A stretch of 64,000 nt of DNA from a virus: IMG/VR virus record IMGVR_UViG_3300040801_005525, positions 18,838 to 82,837 of that record; one strand, given 5' to 3'. The position numbers and the translations under genes are program-made. The notes beneath the pieces are model-generated. The model saw only the letters and a list, made by a program, of their open reading frames with translations, made no database searches and had not been told where the DNA came from. Positions 57,412-64,000 of this stretch are shown one piece after another; positions within the stretch are counted from its first letter, which is position 1, and every line of letters starts with the position of its first letter.

Positions 57412-57442
57412 ATTATCAGATGCGCAAGAGGCTTATCGTCAA
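57412..57442 (-). promoter_or_regulatory. Probable promoter of the winged-helix genes
   Basis: Minus strand TTGACG, 19-base spacer, GATAAT (5 of 6). Spacing is 2 bp long; a TAATAT alternative lies just beyond. Confidence 0.4.
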
Positions 57443-57477
57443 GGGACGAAAGATGGGGATGTGCCCTCGACACCTCC

Positions 57478-57801
57478 TCACTCTTTGACGCGCCCCGTGG
57501 CGCGGTTGTACGCCTCGCGCAGCTCGGCGTGAATGCGGCCAGGGTGTGCAGGATTACTCGGATCGATGAGGTAATAGGTCGAATGCACGCCATAGTCCGA
57601 GTCGATGGCGTCACGACGAAGCATCAGGATGACGCGGTCGCCATCGAGTCCAAAGCGCCTGATCTCGCTCACGGGGATGTCCTGAATCTGGTCGTCTTCG
57701 GCCTCGAACGTGATGACCACGAGGTCGCCCTCGTTGGTGATGCAGCGCACAGGGTCGCTCATCCTCTCGATGTGCTCGAACGTGTCTTCAAGGGTGTGCA
57801 T
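57478..57801 (-). CDS. Hypothetical protein (107 aa)
   Basis: GAGAAGAGAG precedes the ATG. Strand-rich first half (VRCITNEGDLVVITFEAEDD; GDRVILMLRRDAID) and a C-terminal tail with helices. No family recognised. Follows the replication genes. Confidence 0.6.
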   Translation of the reverse strand: MHTLEDTFEHIERMSDPVRCITNEGDLVVITFEAEDDQIQDIPVSEIRRFGLDGDRVILMLRRDAIDSDYGVHSTYYLIDPSNPAHPGRIHAELREAYNRATGRVKE

Positions 57802-57841
57802 GGCTCTCTTCTCCTTTGCATGCTCCCGCCATGCACGGCGT

Positions 57842-57872
57842 GTGCAGAGGGGGGAGGGGGGTAGTTTTCTTC
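57842..57872 (+). repeat. Dispersed G-rich/T-rich repeat, copy 12
   Basis: GTGCAGAGGGGGGAGGGGGG, then TAGTTTTCTTC; between the DnaB gene and the 107-aa gene. Confidence 0.65.
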
Positions 57873-57905
57873 AGGATGCTCAAGCACGCTGGCGCGCAAG
57901 CGCTC

Positions 57906-59441
57906 TCACATCCAATCGTTGTCATCCTGCACCACGTTGAGGTGCAGCACGTGTTTTCCTTGTTCATTTTGCTGAACACGGTCAGCGCGAAAGTCTGAGC
58001 CATAGCGCCCATCGAGGTCTGCGATCTTGCCGGTCTTGCCATCGAAGAAGAGCTTCGTGGTGCCGATGGCGCCTTCTCGATACTTGCGGGTGATGATCTC
58101 CATCACGCCCACGTCCTCGGTGTTCGGGTCATACACCTCATCACGGTAGATGAAGCTGATGATGTCGCCATCCTGCTCGAGCTGACCGGCTGCTTTCAGG
58201 TCAGACATCCAGGGGCGCTTGTCGGTGCGATCCTCACACTTCCTGTTGGGCTGGGCGAGCGCCGTGATGTTGCACTCGAACTCGCCAGCGAGCTCTTTCA
58301 AGGTGCGTGAGGTGTTCGCCACGAGGTCCACATCAGAGGCATTCGGCATGGCCCTGTTGCGCACGATCTGGGCGTAGTCGATGAACACGACATCGAGCCC
58401 TCCTGGCATCTCGGCCACCTTCCGGATCTGACGTCGAATCCTTGAGATGTCACACCCCGGAGCATAGTCGATGGCGACCTGAGCCTCGATGAGCTTGCCT
58501 GTCTCGTGCACGAACTTCGTCCACTGTTGCCTGCTCACGCTCTTGTTTTTGAGCGCGCTCCTCGAGAGTCCCGAACGTGAGTAGAGGATGCGCTGATACC
58601 ACTGCGACGGCTTCATCTCGAGCGAGAAGATGAGCACGCGCTTGCCCTGATCGAGCGCGAGGTTTGCCGCAAGCGTACCCGCGAGCGCGCTCTTTCCCAT
58701 CGAAGGTCTCCCACCAAGGTAGATGAGCTCGGTGGGCACGAACATGCCGTCATCAAAGAACTCATCGAGCGTCTTGATGCCTGTCGGCAAGCCTCGCATG
58801 ATGTGGGTCTGCTCACCCTTGTAGGTCGCTTCAGTGTCCTCGAACACGATCTTTGCGCCCTGCTTCCCCCAGCACAACTCCTCCTTGCCGTCATGCTCGG
58901 CGAGCAGCTCGACGAGCTTCCCCACGAGTTCCACAAAGCCCGGGTAGTCGTTCAAGTTGTCTGCGGCCTTCTGGATCAGACGCCTCGCCGCTTTGATGAA
59001 TTGCCAGAGCTTGGCTTTGCGTGAGATGATCGTGGCGTAGTAGCTGACATTCGTGGCGCTGGGAATCTCCGAGGAGAGGCGCGCCAGATAGTTTGGCCCA
59101 CCCACCGCATCAGAGAGCCCGTCAGCCTTGAGGTGATCGTGGACCGTGATGACGTCGATGGCTTCCTGCTTGTGGTAGAGTTCGAGCATCGCCCGGTAGA
59201 TGTGGCGATGACTCTCACGGTAGAACATCGTGGGGTCGAGCTCGCTCTCACAATACTCCATGACCGTATTATCAAGGAAAATCGCGCCGAGCGCGCTGCG
59301 CTCGGCCTCCTCGTTGTGGGGAGGGATGATGAGCTCGCCATCCCCGAGCGCCTGCTCGAGCGAGGCGATTTTCTTCTTGGCCTGCTCGAGGTCTTTCAAG
59401 ACGTGCTCGAGCTTGGGCTGGGGTGTCGCAGTCTGGTTCAT
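57906..59441 (-). CDS. dnaB: Replicative DNA helicase, DnaB family (511 aa)
   Basis: Start MNQTATPQPK, AGGAGGGAA upstream, in an ATGA overlap with the loader gene. Full DnaB architecture: N-terminal domain from about 38 (IPPHNEEAERSALGAIFLDN ... HLKADGLSDAVGGPNYLARL), linker, and RecA-type helicase domain with Walker A GRPSMGKS (244-251), SLEM (273-276), Walker B DVVFIDYAQIV, and the AGQLEQDGDIISFIYRD stretch with the Q and arginine finger region. The extra N-terminal coiled coil (LEQAKKKIASLEQALG) is unusual. It unwinds DNA at the fork; it is loaded by the neighbouring AAA+ protein. Confidence 0.92.
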   Translation of the reverse strand: MNQTATPQPKLEHVLKDLEQAKKKIASLEQALGDGELIIPPHNEEAERSALGAIFLDNTVMEYCESELDPTMFYRESHRHIYRAMLELYHKQEAIDVITVHDHLKADGLSDAVGGPNYLARLSSEIPSATNVSYYATIISRKAKLWQFIKAARRLIQKAADNLNDYPGFVELVGKLVELLAEHDGKEELCWGKQGAKIVFEDTEATYKGEQTHIMRGLPTGIKTLDEFFDDGMFVPTELIYLGGRPSMGKSALAGTLAANLALDQGKRVLIFSLEMKPSQWYQRILYSRSGLSRSALKNKSVSRQQWTKFVHETGKLIEAQVAIDYAPGCDISRIRRQIRKVAEMPGGLDVVFIDYAQIVRNRAMPNASDVDLVANTSRTLKELAGEFECNITALAQPNRKCEDRTDKRPWMSDLKAAGQLEQDGDIISFIYRDEVYDPNTEDVGVMEIITRKYREGAIGTTKLFFDGKTGKIADLDGRYGSDFRADRVQQNEQGKHVLHLNVVQDDNDWM

Positions 59442-60247
59442 GACTTCCCTCCTGGCACGAGTTCGAGGCGCCATGCACGGGCGAGCCTGATGTCTTGATC
59501 TGGCTTTGCTGCCATCTCTCCACGAATACGGTCGTGATACTGCCCATCAATGGCGAAGTGTCCAGCCTGCTTCAGGTCACCAAAGGACGCGTTCGACACG
59601 ATCATCACGCTCACCCCGAGGTCATAGAGTTCGGCGAGCAGCCCCCGCCAGCGCGACTTGGCCCACTCGGGCTGCTCGCCCCGCCCCATCTCGTCGATGC
59701 ACACCAGGTGGTGGCGCTTGATGTCCTGTTCGAACGCGTCGGCATCCTTTGACCCGAGGACCCTCATGGCCTGAGGTTCGGTGATGTACATCATCCTCGG
59801 CGCGCCGAGGTGGGGCACCTCATGAGCGCTGTTTCGTTTGATGTGAGCTCTGGCAATGAGCTCGATGCACTTGAGCATCGCCATGGTCTTGCCTGTGCCG
59901 TAGTCGCCCTGGATCCATGTGATGCGTGGCGGGTCCTCGCTGCCAAAAGCCTTGGCGTACGCGTAGGCCATGTGCTCAGGCTTGAACGGAATGCCACGCA
60001 TCTTGGCGAGCAGTTTCGCAGGCGCTTTGCTCTGTGCGAGCACGTGGGCAAGGCTTGCGTTGCAGCGCTCGACGCGCTTTGCGGCAAGAAAACCCGTCTC
60101 GCATGGCTCACATGACCCGAACACATACCATCCTCCTGTCAGCGGATCAGGCATCGGCTCGATGTACTCACGCTCACACACAGGACAGAGCTGTGGTGCA
60201 GGCTTGGGCTGGAGTTTGGGGAGGATGTCTTGCTTGTCTTCAATCAC
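59438..60247 (-). CDS. AAA+ helicase loader, DnaC-like (269 aa)
   Basis: GTG start at 60247 in a GTGA overlap. An N-terminal zinc finger (CPVC 21-24, CEPC 46-49) is followed by an AAA+ domain: Walker A GDYGTGKT (114-121), Walker B LVCIDEMGRG, sensor I VMIVSNAS, and the late RGEMAAKPDQ arginine region. Size, motif order and place between the initiator and DnaB identify a DnaC/DnaI-type loader that opens the DnaB ring at the origin. Confidence 0.88.
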   Translation of the reverse strand: MIEDKQDILPKLQPKPAPQLCPVCEREYIEPMPDPLTGGWYVFGSCEPCETGFLAAKRVERCNASLAHVLAQSKAPAKLLAKMRGIPFKPEHMAYAYAKAFGSEDPPRITWIQGDYGTGKTMAMLKCIELIARAHIKRNSAHEVPHLGAPRMMYITEPQAMRVLGSKDADAFEQDIKRHHLVCIDEMGRGEQPEWAKSRWRGLLAELYDLGVSVMIVSNASFGDLKQAGHFAIDGQYHDRIRGEMAAKPDQDIRLARAWRLELVPGGKS

Positions 60248-61518
60248 TGCACACCCCCTTTGAGCGCTTCGATGCGCGCGAGCACAGCCTCCCGAGCCTC
60301 GAGCCAACGTGCATTGATGGCATATGGCTCAAGCCAATCCCACGCCTCATCATTGTCCTTGAAGCCTGCTTCACCAAGCAATTCATGGACCTCATACCGC
60401 AGGTGCGAGCCGCCCTCGATGGCCTCGATGGTGACGTCTGCGGCATCGAGGCAGCGCTTGGGCGCGGATGATGGTGTGACGCTCACCTTGTTCCAGCTCG
60501 CCGGGTTCGCCAGCCGCTTCTTGGCGTAGTTGAACAAATGACGGGTGGCACGCTCCCGACAGGTCGCGATCTGCTCCTCGACCTGCGCGAAGAACGCCTC
60601 CTCCCCGAGCAGCGCCACGATGGATGCGATGCCTTGCTCGAACTCCTCGAGGTCTTTGCATGTCTGGCTCCTCAGCACACACCCGTGCCAGGCGAGCAGC
60701 GCCAACGCGTAGCGTGCAGGGTGTCCAATCGCTTCGATGCGCGCTCTGCACCCAGGCTTGTTCGGTACGATCCAATCAAAGTCCTCTGGGCGCACACTTT
60801 GCTCATCCGGCGCCGCGGCACCTTTCACCGACTCATCCAGGCTCGACGGTGCTGTCGCCTGATACGCGGCCTGGGGGACCACTTCATCGACGTCGATGGT
60901 CCTTCGGTCTTCACGAAGGGTCAGCTCGATGACCTCTGCCTTCATGTCCTCGTGATGAAGCTCGAAAGAAGAATCAGAAGAAAATCCATCCCCACCCCCA
61001 TCAGCACACTCGTCGGGTTTTGCACTCCCCCTCGATTCTGTTGTGGGGGGTAGGGGGGGATTATTGATCTGTTTTACTGATCTGTTTATTGGATCGGTTA
61101 TGTCCGAAACTGAGTTTCGCACTCTCCGAAGCTCAGTTTCAGTCCTCTCCGAAACTGAGCTTCGCACTTCGGAAGGATCAGAGGTGCGAAACTGAGTTTC
61201 GCACTCTCCGAAGCTCAGTTTCGCACCCTCCGAAACTAAGCTTCGGACATGTTCGGGTATGGTGAGTGTGTATTGGTAGCGTTCGCCTGGCATACGTGCC
61301 ACGCGAATCCACCCCTCTTCGATGAGGCGTTTTCTGACTTTGGTGAGGTAGCGGGGGTTGCAGCGTACGGCCTTGGCGAGCTGCTTGTCGGAGGGGTAAC
61401 ATTTTCCTCCGGTCTTCCAGTCTGCCCAAAAATTTATCAGACAGTAGAGCACCGTTGTATCGGTGGTGCTCGATGGCCCGTGGTCACGCACGGCCATCAA
61501 ATAATTGTCTCTGAACAT
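60244..61518 (-). CDS. Replication initiator, lambda O-like, with origin inside its gene (424 aa)
   Basis: Start MFRDNYLMAV at 61518 has GAAGGAACGACG at ideal spacing; starts at 61551 or 61578 are possible. Residues about 20-80 form a winged helix (TVLYCLINFWADWKTGGKCY; PSDKQLAKAVRCNPRYLTKV, RKRLIEEGW), the DNA-binding type of O/RepA/DnaD-like initiators. A low-complexity middle (about 105-145) is coded by the iterons, as in lambda O. The C-terminal part is helical and would contact the helicase or loader; loader and DnaB genes follow at once. Role inferred from architecture and context. Confidence 0.75.
   Translation of the reverse strand: MFRDNYLMAVRDHGPSSTTDTTVLYCLINFWADWKTGGKCYPSDKQLAKAVRCNPRYLTKVRKRLIEEGWIRVARMPGERYQYTLTIPEHVRSLVSEGAKLSFGECETQFRTSDPSEVRSSVSERTETELRRVRNSVSDITDPINRSVKQINNPPLPPTTESRGSAKPDECADGGGDGFSSDSSFELHHEDMKAEVIELTLREDRRTIDVDEVVPQAAYQATAPSSLDESVKGAAAPDEQSVRPEDFDWIVPNKPGCRARIEAIGHPARYALALLAWHGCVLRSQTCKDLEEFEQGIASIVALLGEEAFFAQVEEQIATCRERATRHLFNYAKKRLANPASWNKVSVTPSSAPKRCLDAADVTIEAIEGGSHLRYEVHELLGEAGFKDNDEAWDWLEPYAINARWLEAREAVLARIEALKGGVQ
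61037..61075 (+). repeat. Dispersed G-rich/T-rich repeat, copy 13
   Basis: CTGTTGTGGGGGGTAGGGGG, then GATTATTGATCTG; lies beside the first GATC 13-mer of the origin, inside the initiator gene. Confidence 0.6.
61066..61244. other. Replication origin: six iterons next to three GATC 13-mers
   Basis: Three tandem 13-mers start at 61066, 61079 and 61092: GATCTGTTTTACT, GATCTGTTTATTG, GATCGGTTATGTC; the first two match the E. coli DUE 13-mer pattern GATCTNTTNTTTT well. They abut six 13-bp palindromic iterons, consensus GAARCTSAGYTTC, at 61106, 61128, 61151, 61188, 61210 and 61232 (spacings 22, 23, 37, 22, 22), i.e. two groups of three in helical phase. All lie within the initiator gene, as in lambda. 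Confidence 0.85.
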
Positions 61519-61629
61519 CGTCGTTCCTTCGAGTTTTTCGTTTCTCTTCATGCCCAGCATCTCCTCCACCCGAGTCAACAGGTGGTTTCTACAGGAGGTT
61601 GCTGCGCGCTTCTGGTCTTACCTTAAAGT

Positions 61630-61652
61630 CAAGTTGCGATTTCTGCAACTTG
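61630..61652. promoter_or_regulatory. Inverted repeat upstream of the initiator gene
   Basis: CAAGTTGC-gatttct-GCAACTTG, 8-bp perfect arms, in the gap between the HTH gene and the initiator. Could be an operator or a terminator stem; no T run follows. Confidence 0.5.
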
Positions 61653-61658
61653 GAAAGT

Positions 61659-62060
61659 CTAACCATCTTCCTCCTTCGCGTTGGTCCAGTGGTACACATT
61701 GACACCTGCCGACCTGATATGCCGACCTCTGCTCGTCACAGAAATAATTCCAAGTGATTGACATTCCTTGGTTTTTACATCGACGGTCCTCTTTGAAATC
61801 CGTGCCATTGGAGCAAGATTACTTTGCGTGATCGAGGCGAGATCCTCGTCGCCCATCTCCAAAATCAGTGCGATCAGGAATGTGATGGTCGACGCACTGG
61901 TGATTCGCTCATCAGACACAACTTGACCTATGCGCTCCCAGACCTTATTCTTTCCAGGAGCGTTGTTCCAGACGCCGAGTTTTTCAAAGCCGCCGCCTTC
62001 TTCCACAGAGGCGGCGGTCTTGTTTTCTTGGCCAGCAAGATCGTCGGATTCGTGACTCAT
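61659..62060 (-). CDS. Winged-helix DNA-binding protein (133 aa)
   Basis: Start MSHESDDLAG with AAGGAGGTCAG. After an acidic N-terminus, residues about 45-125 look like a wHTH: VWERIGQVVSDERITSASTI, TFLIALILEMGDEDLASITQ, SNLAPMARISKRTVDVKTKE CQSLGIISVTSRGRHIRS. Such proteins precede initiator genes in phage replication modules as repressors or co-initiators. Its own upstream region holds a perfect inverted repeat, suggesting autoregulation. Confidence 0.65.
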   Translation of the reverse strand: MSHESDDLAGQENKTAASVEEGGGFEKLGVWNNAPGKNKVWERIGQVVSDERITSASTITFLIALILEMGDEDLASITQSNLAPMARISKRTVDVKTKECQSLGIISVTSRGRHIRSAGVNVYHWTNAKEEDG

Positions 62061-62106
62061 CTGACCTCCTTCAAGCCTAAAAACGCCCAAAAACGCTGCC
62101 AAGTAG

Positions 62107-62128
62107 TTTTTGAAATTTCGTTCAAAAA
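62107..62128. promoter_or_regulatory. AT-rich inverted repeat upstream of the HTH gene
   Basis: TTTTTGAA-ATTTCG-TTCAAAAA, 8-bp perfect arms, next to two direct TTTTCCGA repeats. Probable operator in the replication-module promoter region; no clean -35/-10 pair could be fixed. Confidence 0.55.
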
Positions 62129-62219
62129 AATTTTCCGATAGCCGATTTTCCGAGGAAACACTTTTGGTTGGAACGTGACCATCCTCGGTTTTGAAAGTTT
62201 TGATCGTGATACGAGCGTG

Positions 62220-62257
62220 AAAAAGGGCGCCGATCGGGATGATCGGCGCCCTTTTTT
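62220..62257. terminator. Bidirectional rho-independent terminator
   Basis: Perfect stem AAAAAGGGCGCCGATC / GATCGGCGCCCTTTTT around loop GGGAT, with A and T runs on both sides. It insulates the par operon from the replication module. Confidence 0.9.
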
Positions 62258-62388
62258 GGATCGGTCTGGATCGATGTGGTGCGTGAGTCGTGTGGCTTGC
62301 CGAGATCGGTGCCTCGGATCACCTGGCCGCTCTGGCGCGCGCCTCGCTCGTGCTGTGACGTGTCCCCCATGCCTGTTCATGGGTCGTG

Positions 62389-63474
62389 TCATAGCAGGCC
62401 CTCCATGCTCTTGATGAGCGCGGACAGGCTCTTTGCTTCGACAGGGGTCTCGGCAGGGAGCGGCTTGATGGACCACAACACCCAGAGCTTGCCTTCAGCC
62501 TGGCAGTACTCGCGCGCGGGCACCTTCTGTTGCTCGAAGAGCGCGACCTTGCTCCCGAGCTCCGCGGGGGAGGGGAGCGGCGTGATGACACACTGCCCCT
62601 TCAGGGCAGCCTGTACGGCCTTTCGCCAGGCCGAGTCCGAGGGCTCCCTGAACGCGTTGACGGGCGGGAGAGGAGAGGTCGTCTCGTGCACCTCCTCCTC
62701 CTGTGCCTGTGTGCCAGGTTCGGAGCTCACCGGCGCGTCGAGCGGCACGAGCTGCTCGCCCTGATCGGCGCGCTTGAACACGCCAGTGGGCTGTGCATTG
62801 ACCTCGACCAAAGTGTCAGGCGTCTGAGCATTATGCTCAGATTCCACAGAGGCCGATTTCCTGTTCGACTCTCTGATCCCTGAGACATCGCGTGCCGTCC
62901 CATCCGCGCTCATGACCTTGTCGCGCTCGGGGATGATGTCCTGGTCGACCATCTCGCGGCGCACCTTGCTCACGAAGGTCTGAGACACGCGGCACTTCTG
63001 CGCGATCATGCGGTCAGACCACTTCCTCCACTCCTTGTCGCCAAGCGCCTTCTCCACCACACGGCGCTTATCAGAGCGCGTGCGACGAAGGCCGTGCTTG
63101 TCGTTGACCTGGAAGCTGTAGAGCAGCGCGTCGCGCAGCGTGCCTCGGTGACGCTTGACCTGGAAGTGCGTGATGCCCTTCTTCTTGGCGGCCTTGTAGC
63201 GGTGCCACCCATCCACGAGCCAGATCGTGTCACCCTTCTCGAACACCACGAGCGAGGGCCACTCGTCGCCAGACTGGTCGACGACGATCCCGTCGCTCCT
63301 GACCTTCATGTTCTGGGCGTACTCCTTGACGGCGTTGTCATCCTCGCTGACGCGCGGCTGGAGCTGGCGCTTCAGGGTCACCTCCTCGAGCGCGACCCTG
63401 TCTCGTTTGTCGCGCCCTGCCATCTGACCCACCACCCCGAGGCCCTTGTCACTCTTCTTGCGTGTTGCACCCAT
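62389..63474 (-). CDS. parB: ParB-like partition protein (361 aa)
   Basis: Start MGATRKKSDKG, 8 bp after the ParA stop. N-terminal ParB/Srx-type domain: QLQPRVSEDDNAVKEYAQNM, then a motif DGWHRYKAAKKKGI in place of the usual GxxR GERRYRA, and VKRHRGTLRDALLYSFQVND. A central HTH follows (WSDRMIAQKCRVSQTFVSKV). A divergent variant of the family; the C-terminal half is an acidic, Pro-rich linker and a terminal domain (REYCQAEGKLWVLWSIKPLP). ParA-ParB order and spacing indicate a segregation operon. Palindrome A lies inside the gene. Confidence 0.8.
   Translation of the reverse strand: MGATRKKSDKGLGVVGQMAGRDKRDRVALEEVTLKRQLQPRVSEDDNAVKEYAQNMKVRSDGIVVDQSGDEWPSLVVFEKGDTIWLVDGWHRYKAAKKKGITHFQVKRHRGTLRDALLYSFQVNDKHGLRRTRSDKRRVVEKALGDKEWRKWSDRMIAQKCRVSQTFVSKVRREMVDQDIIPERDKVMSADGTARDVSGIRESNRKSASVESEHNAQTPDTLVEVNAQPTGVFKRADQGEQLVPLDAPVSSEPGTQAQEEEVHETTSPLPPVNAFREPSDSAWRKAVQAALKGQCVITPLPSPAELGSKVALFEQQKVPAREYCQAEGKLWVLWSIKPLPAETPVEAKSLSALIKSMEGLL
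62824..62840. promoter_or_regulatory. Third copy of palindrome A, inside parB
   Basis: CTGAGCATTATGCTCAG, identical to the box at 55650, coding for EHNAQ. There is no promoter in register here, so it may be a partition site, a repressor decoy or an internal silencer. Confidence 0.6.
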
Positions 63475-63481
63475 AATGTCT

Positions 63482-64000
63482 TTAAATCCTTTGCGAAAAC
63501 CATTCGCTGACTGTGCGGTAATCCTGCGCGCCCTTGCTGTCCGGGGCATACTGGTAGATCGGTGTGGCATAGCCCATCGACTCGGCGAACACAATCGAGT
63601 GGTTGATTGGCGGGCTCGTCTGGCCCTCGTACTCGGTGTTCAGGTGTTCGACGACCTGGCTGGCGTGGTTCGTGCGCCCGTGGAGCATCGTCGGCACGAA
63701 CCCGAGCGTGAAGAGGTCGGGGTTCTCATGCTCCCTGACCTCCTCGATGGTCTGAAGCAAGTCATACATGCCGAGCAGCGCGATCGACATGCACTGCACC
63801 GGGATGATCACGGCGTCACTTGCAATCAACACGTTCTGCGTGATCACGCCGAGCTCGGGCGGGGAGTCGATGATGATGTGGTCATACTGCGTGGTGAAGC
63901 CTCGCAGAGTGTCACGCAGGCGTGTGAGCGCCACAGGCCTCTGCGCGAGCTCCGTGGAGACGCGCGCGAGCTGCCTGCCGCCTTCGATCAGGTCCACGCC
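63482..64000 (-). CDS. parA: ParA-type partition ATPase, N-terminus cut off by the window edge
   Basis: 173 residues visible; the frame is open to the right edge. Contains the Walker A' partner motifs downstream of the P-loop: HIIIDSPPELGVITQNVLIA (Walker B region with the D-x-P-P motif) and VIIPVQCMSIALLGMYDLLQ, followed by LFTLGFVPTMLHGRTNHASQ and the C-terminal helix. The deviant Walker A motif lies outside the window. ParA uses ATP-dependent DNA binding to move ParB-bound plasmids. It sits upstream of ParB on the same strand. Confidence 0.85.
   Translation of the reverse strand, partial: GVDLIEGGRQLARVSTELAQRPVALTRLRDTLRGFTTQYDHIIIDSPPELGVITQNVLIASDAVIIPVQCMSIALLGMYDLLQTIEEVREHENPDLFTLGFVPTMLHGRTNHASQVVEHLNTEYEGQTSPPINHSIVFAESMGYATPIYQYAPDSKGAQDYRTVSEWFSQRI

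Noticed and set aside
1-64000. CRISPR array or insertion sequence
   Set aside because: No regularly spaced direct repeats with unique spacers and no transposase-like gene with terminal inverted repeats were seen; the iterons at 61.1 kb are too short and have no spacers.

Overview
The window reads as about 64 kb of a tailed-phage genome that also carries plasmid-type maintenance genes, so a phage-plasmid or low-copy extrachromosomal prophage is the best fit. Evidence: a complete HK97-type head module, a long non-contractile (siphovirus-like) tail module with a tape-measure gene and a -1 frameshifted tail chaperone, a lysis region, a replication module with an internal iteron origin, and ParA/ParB genes at the right edge. 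No integrase, tRNA, rRNA, IS element or CRISPR array was seen. The DNA is GC-rich with a strong preference for GAG/CTC codons. Most starts have good AGGAGG-type ribosome sites and many genes are coupled by ATGA, GTGA or TGATG overlaps. Signal peptides and spanin-like membrane coiled coils point to a Gram-negative host; the host genus cannot be told from the sequence.

Layout. 0-2.9 kb: three coupled rightward genes of unknown function, the first a long coiled coil cut by the window edge. 2.9-7.8 kb: small leftward genes (a ribbon-helix-helix regulator, small membrane proteins, a DUF4942 protein) with one rightward gene and a strong terminator. 7.8-7.9 kb: divergent promoters; the rightward one serves a DnaB/RecA-fold ATPase. 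9.2-11.2 kb: a self-contained rightward cassette with a consensus promoter whose 17-bp spacer is itself a palindromic operator, three genes including an HTH protein, and a terminator. 11.3-15 kb: leftward membrane and lysis genes with a CHAP-like endolysin. 15-38.5 kb: leftward virion genes in the usual order when read from the right (small terminase, large terminase, portal, protease, major capsid, connectors, tail terminator, tube, G/GT chaperone, tape measure, distal tail and hub proteins, lectin-domain fibre). 38.7-39.1 kb: AT-rich non-coding DNA, probably the late promoter region.

39-55 kb: leftward early or middle genes, mostly small and coupled. Recognisable ones are a T4 Rnl1-type RNA ligase, a DUF4326 protein, a RusA-type resolvase, a Dam-family DNA adenine methyltransferase, a DUF1653-like protein, a DUF3307 membrane protein and a DEDDh exonuclease. 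Two near-identical promoter modules (49.06-49.15 and 55.61-55.71 kb), each with two palindromic boxes upstream of TTGACA-N17-TCGAAT, probably drive this region together. 55.7-64 kb: winged-helix regulators, DnaB helicase, an AAA+ helicase loader, and an O-like initiator gene holding six 13-bp iterons at about 22-bp spacing next to three 13-mers beginning GATC, the architecture of a replication origin; then a second HTH gene, a bidirectional terminator, and parB-parA (parA runs off the right edge).

The least-explained signals are the origin, the paired promoter modules (the same palindrome also lies inside parB), the operator-controlled rightward cassette, and a dispersed G-rich/T-rich repeat present at least 13 times, often at gene or module boundaries.
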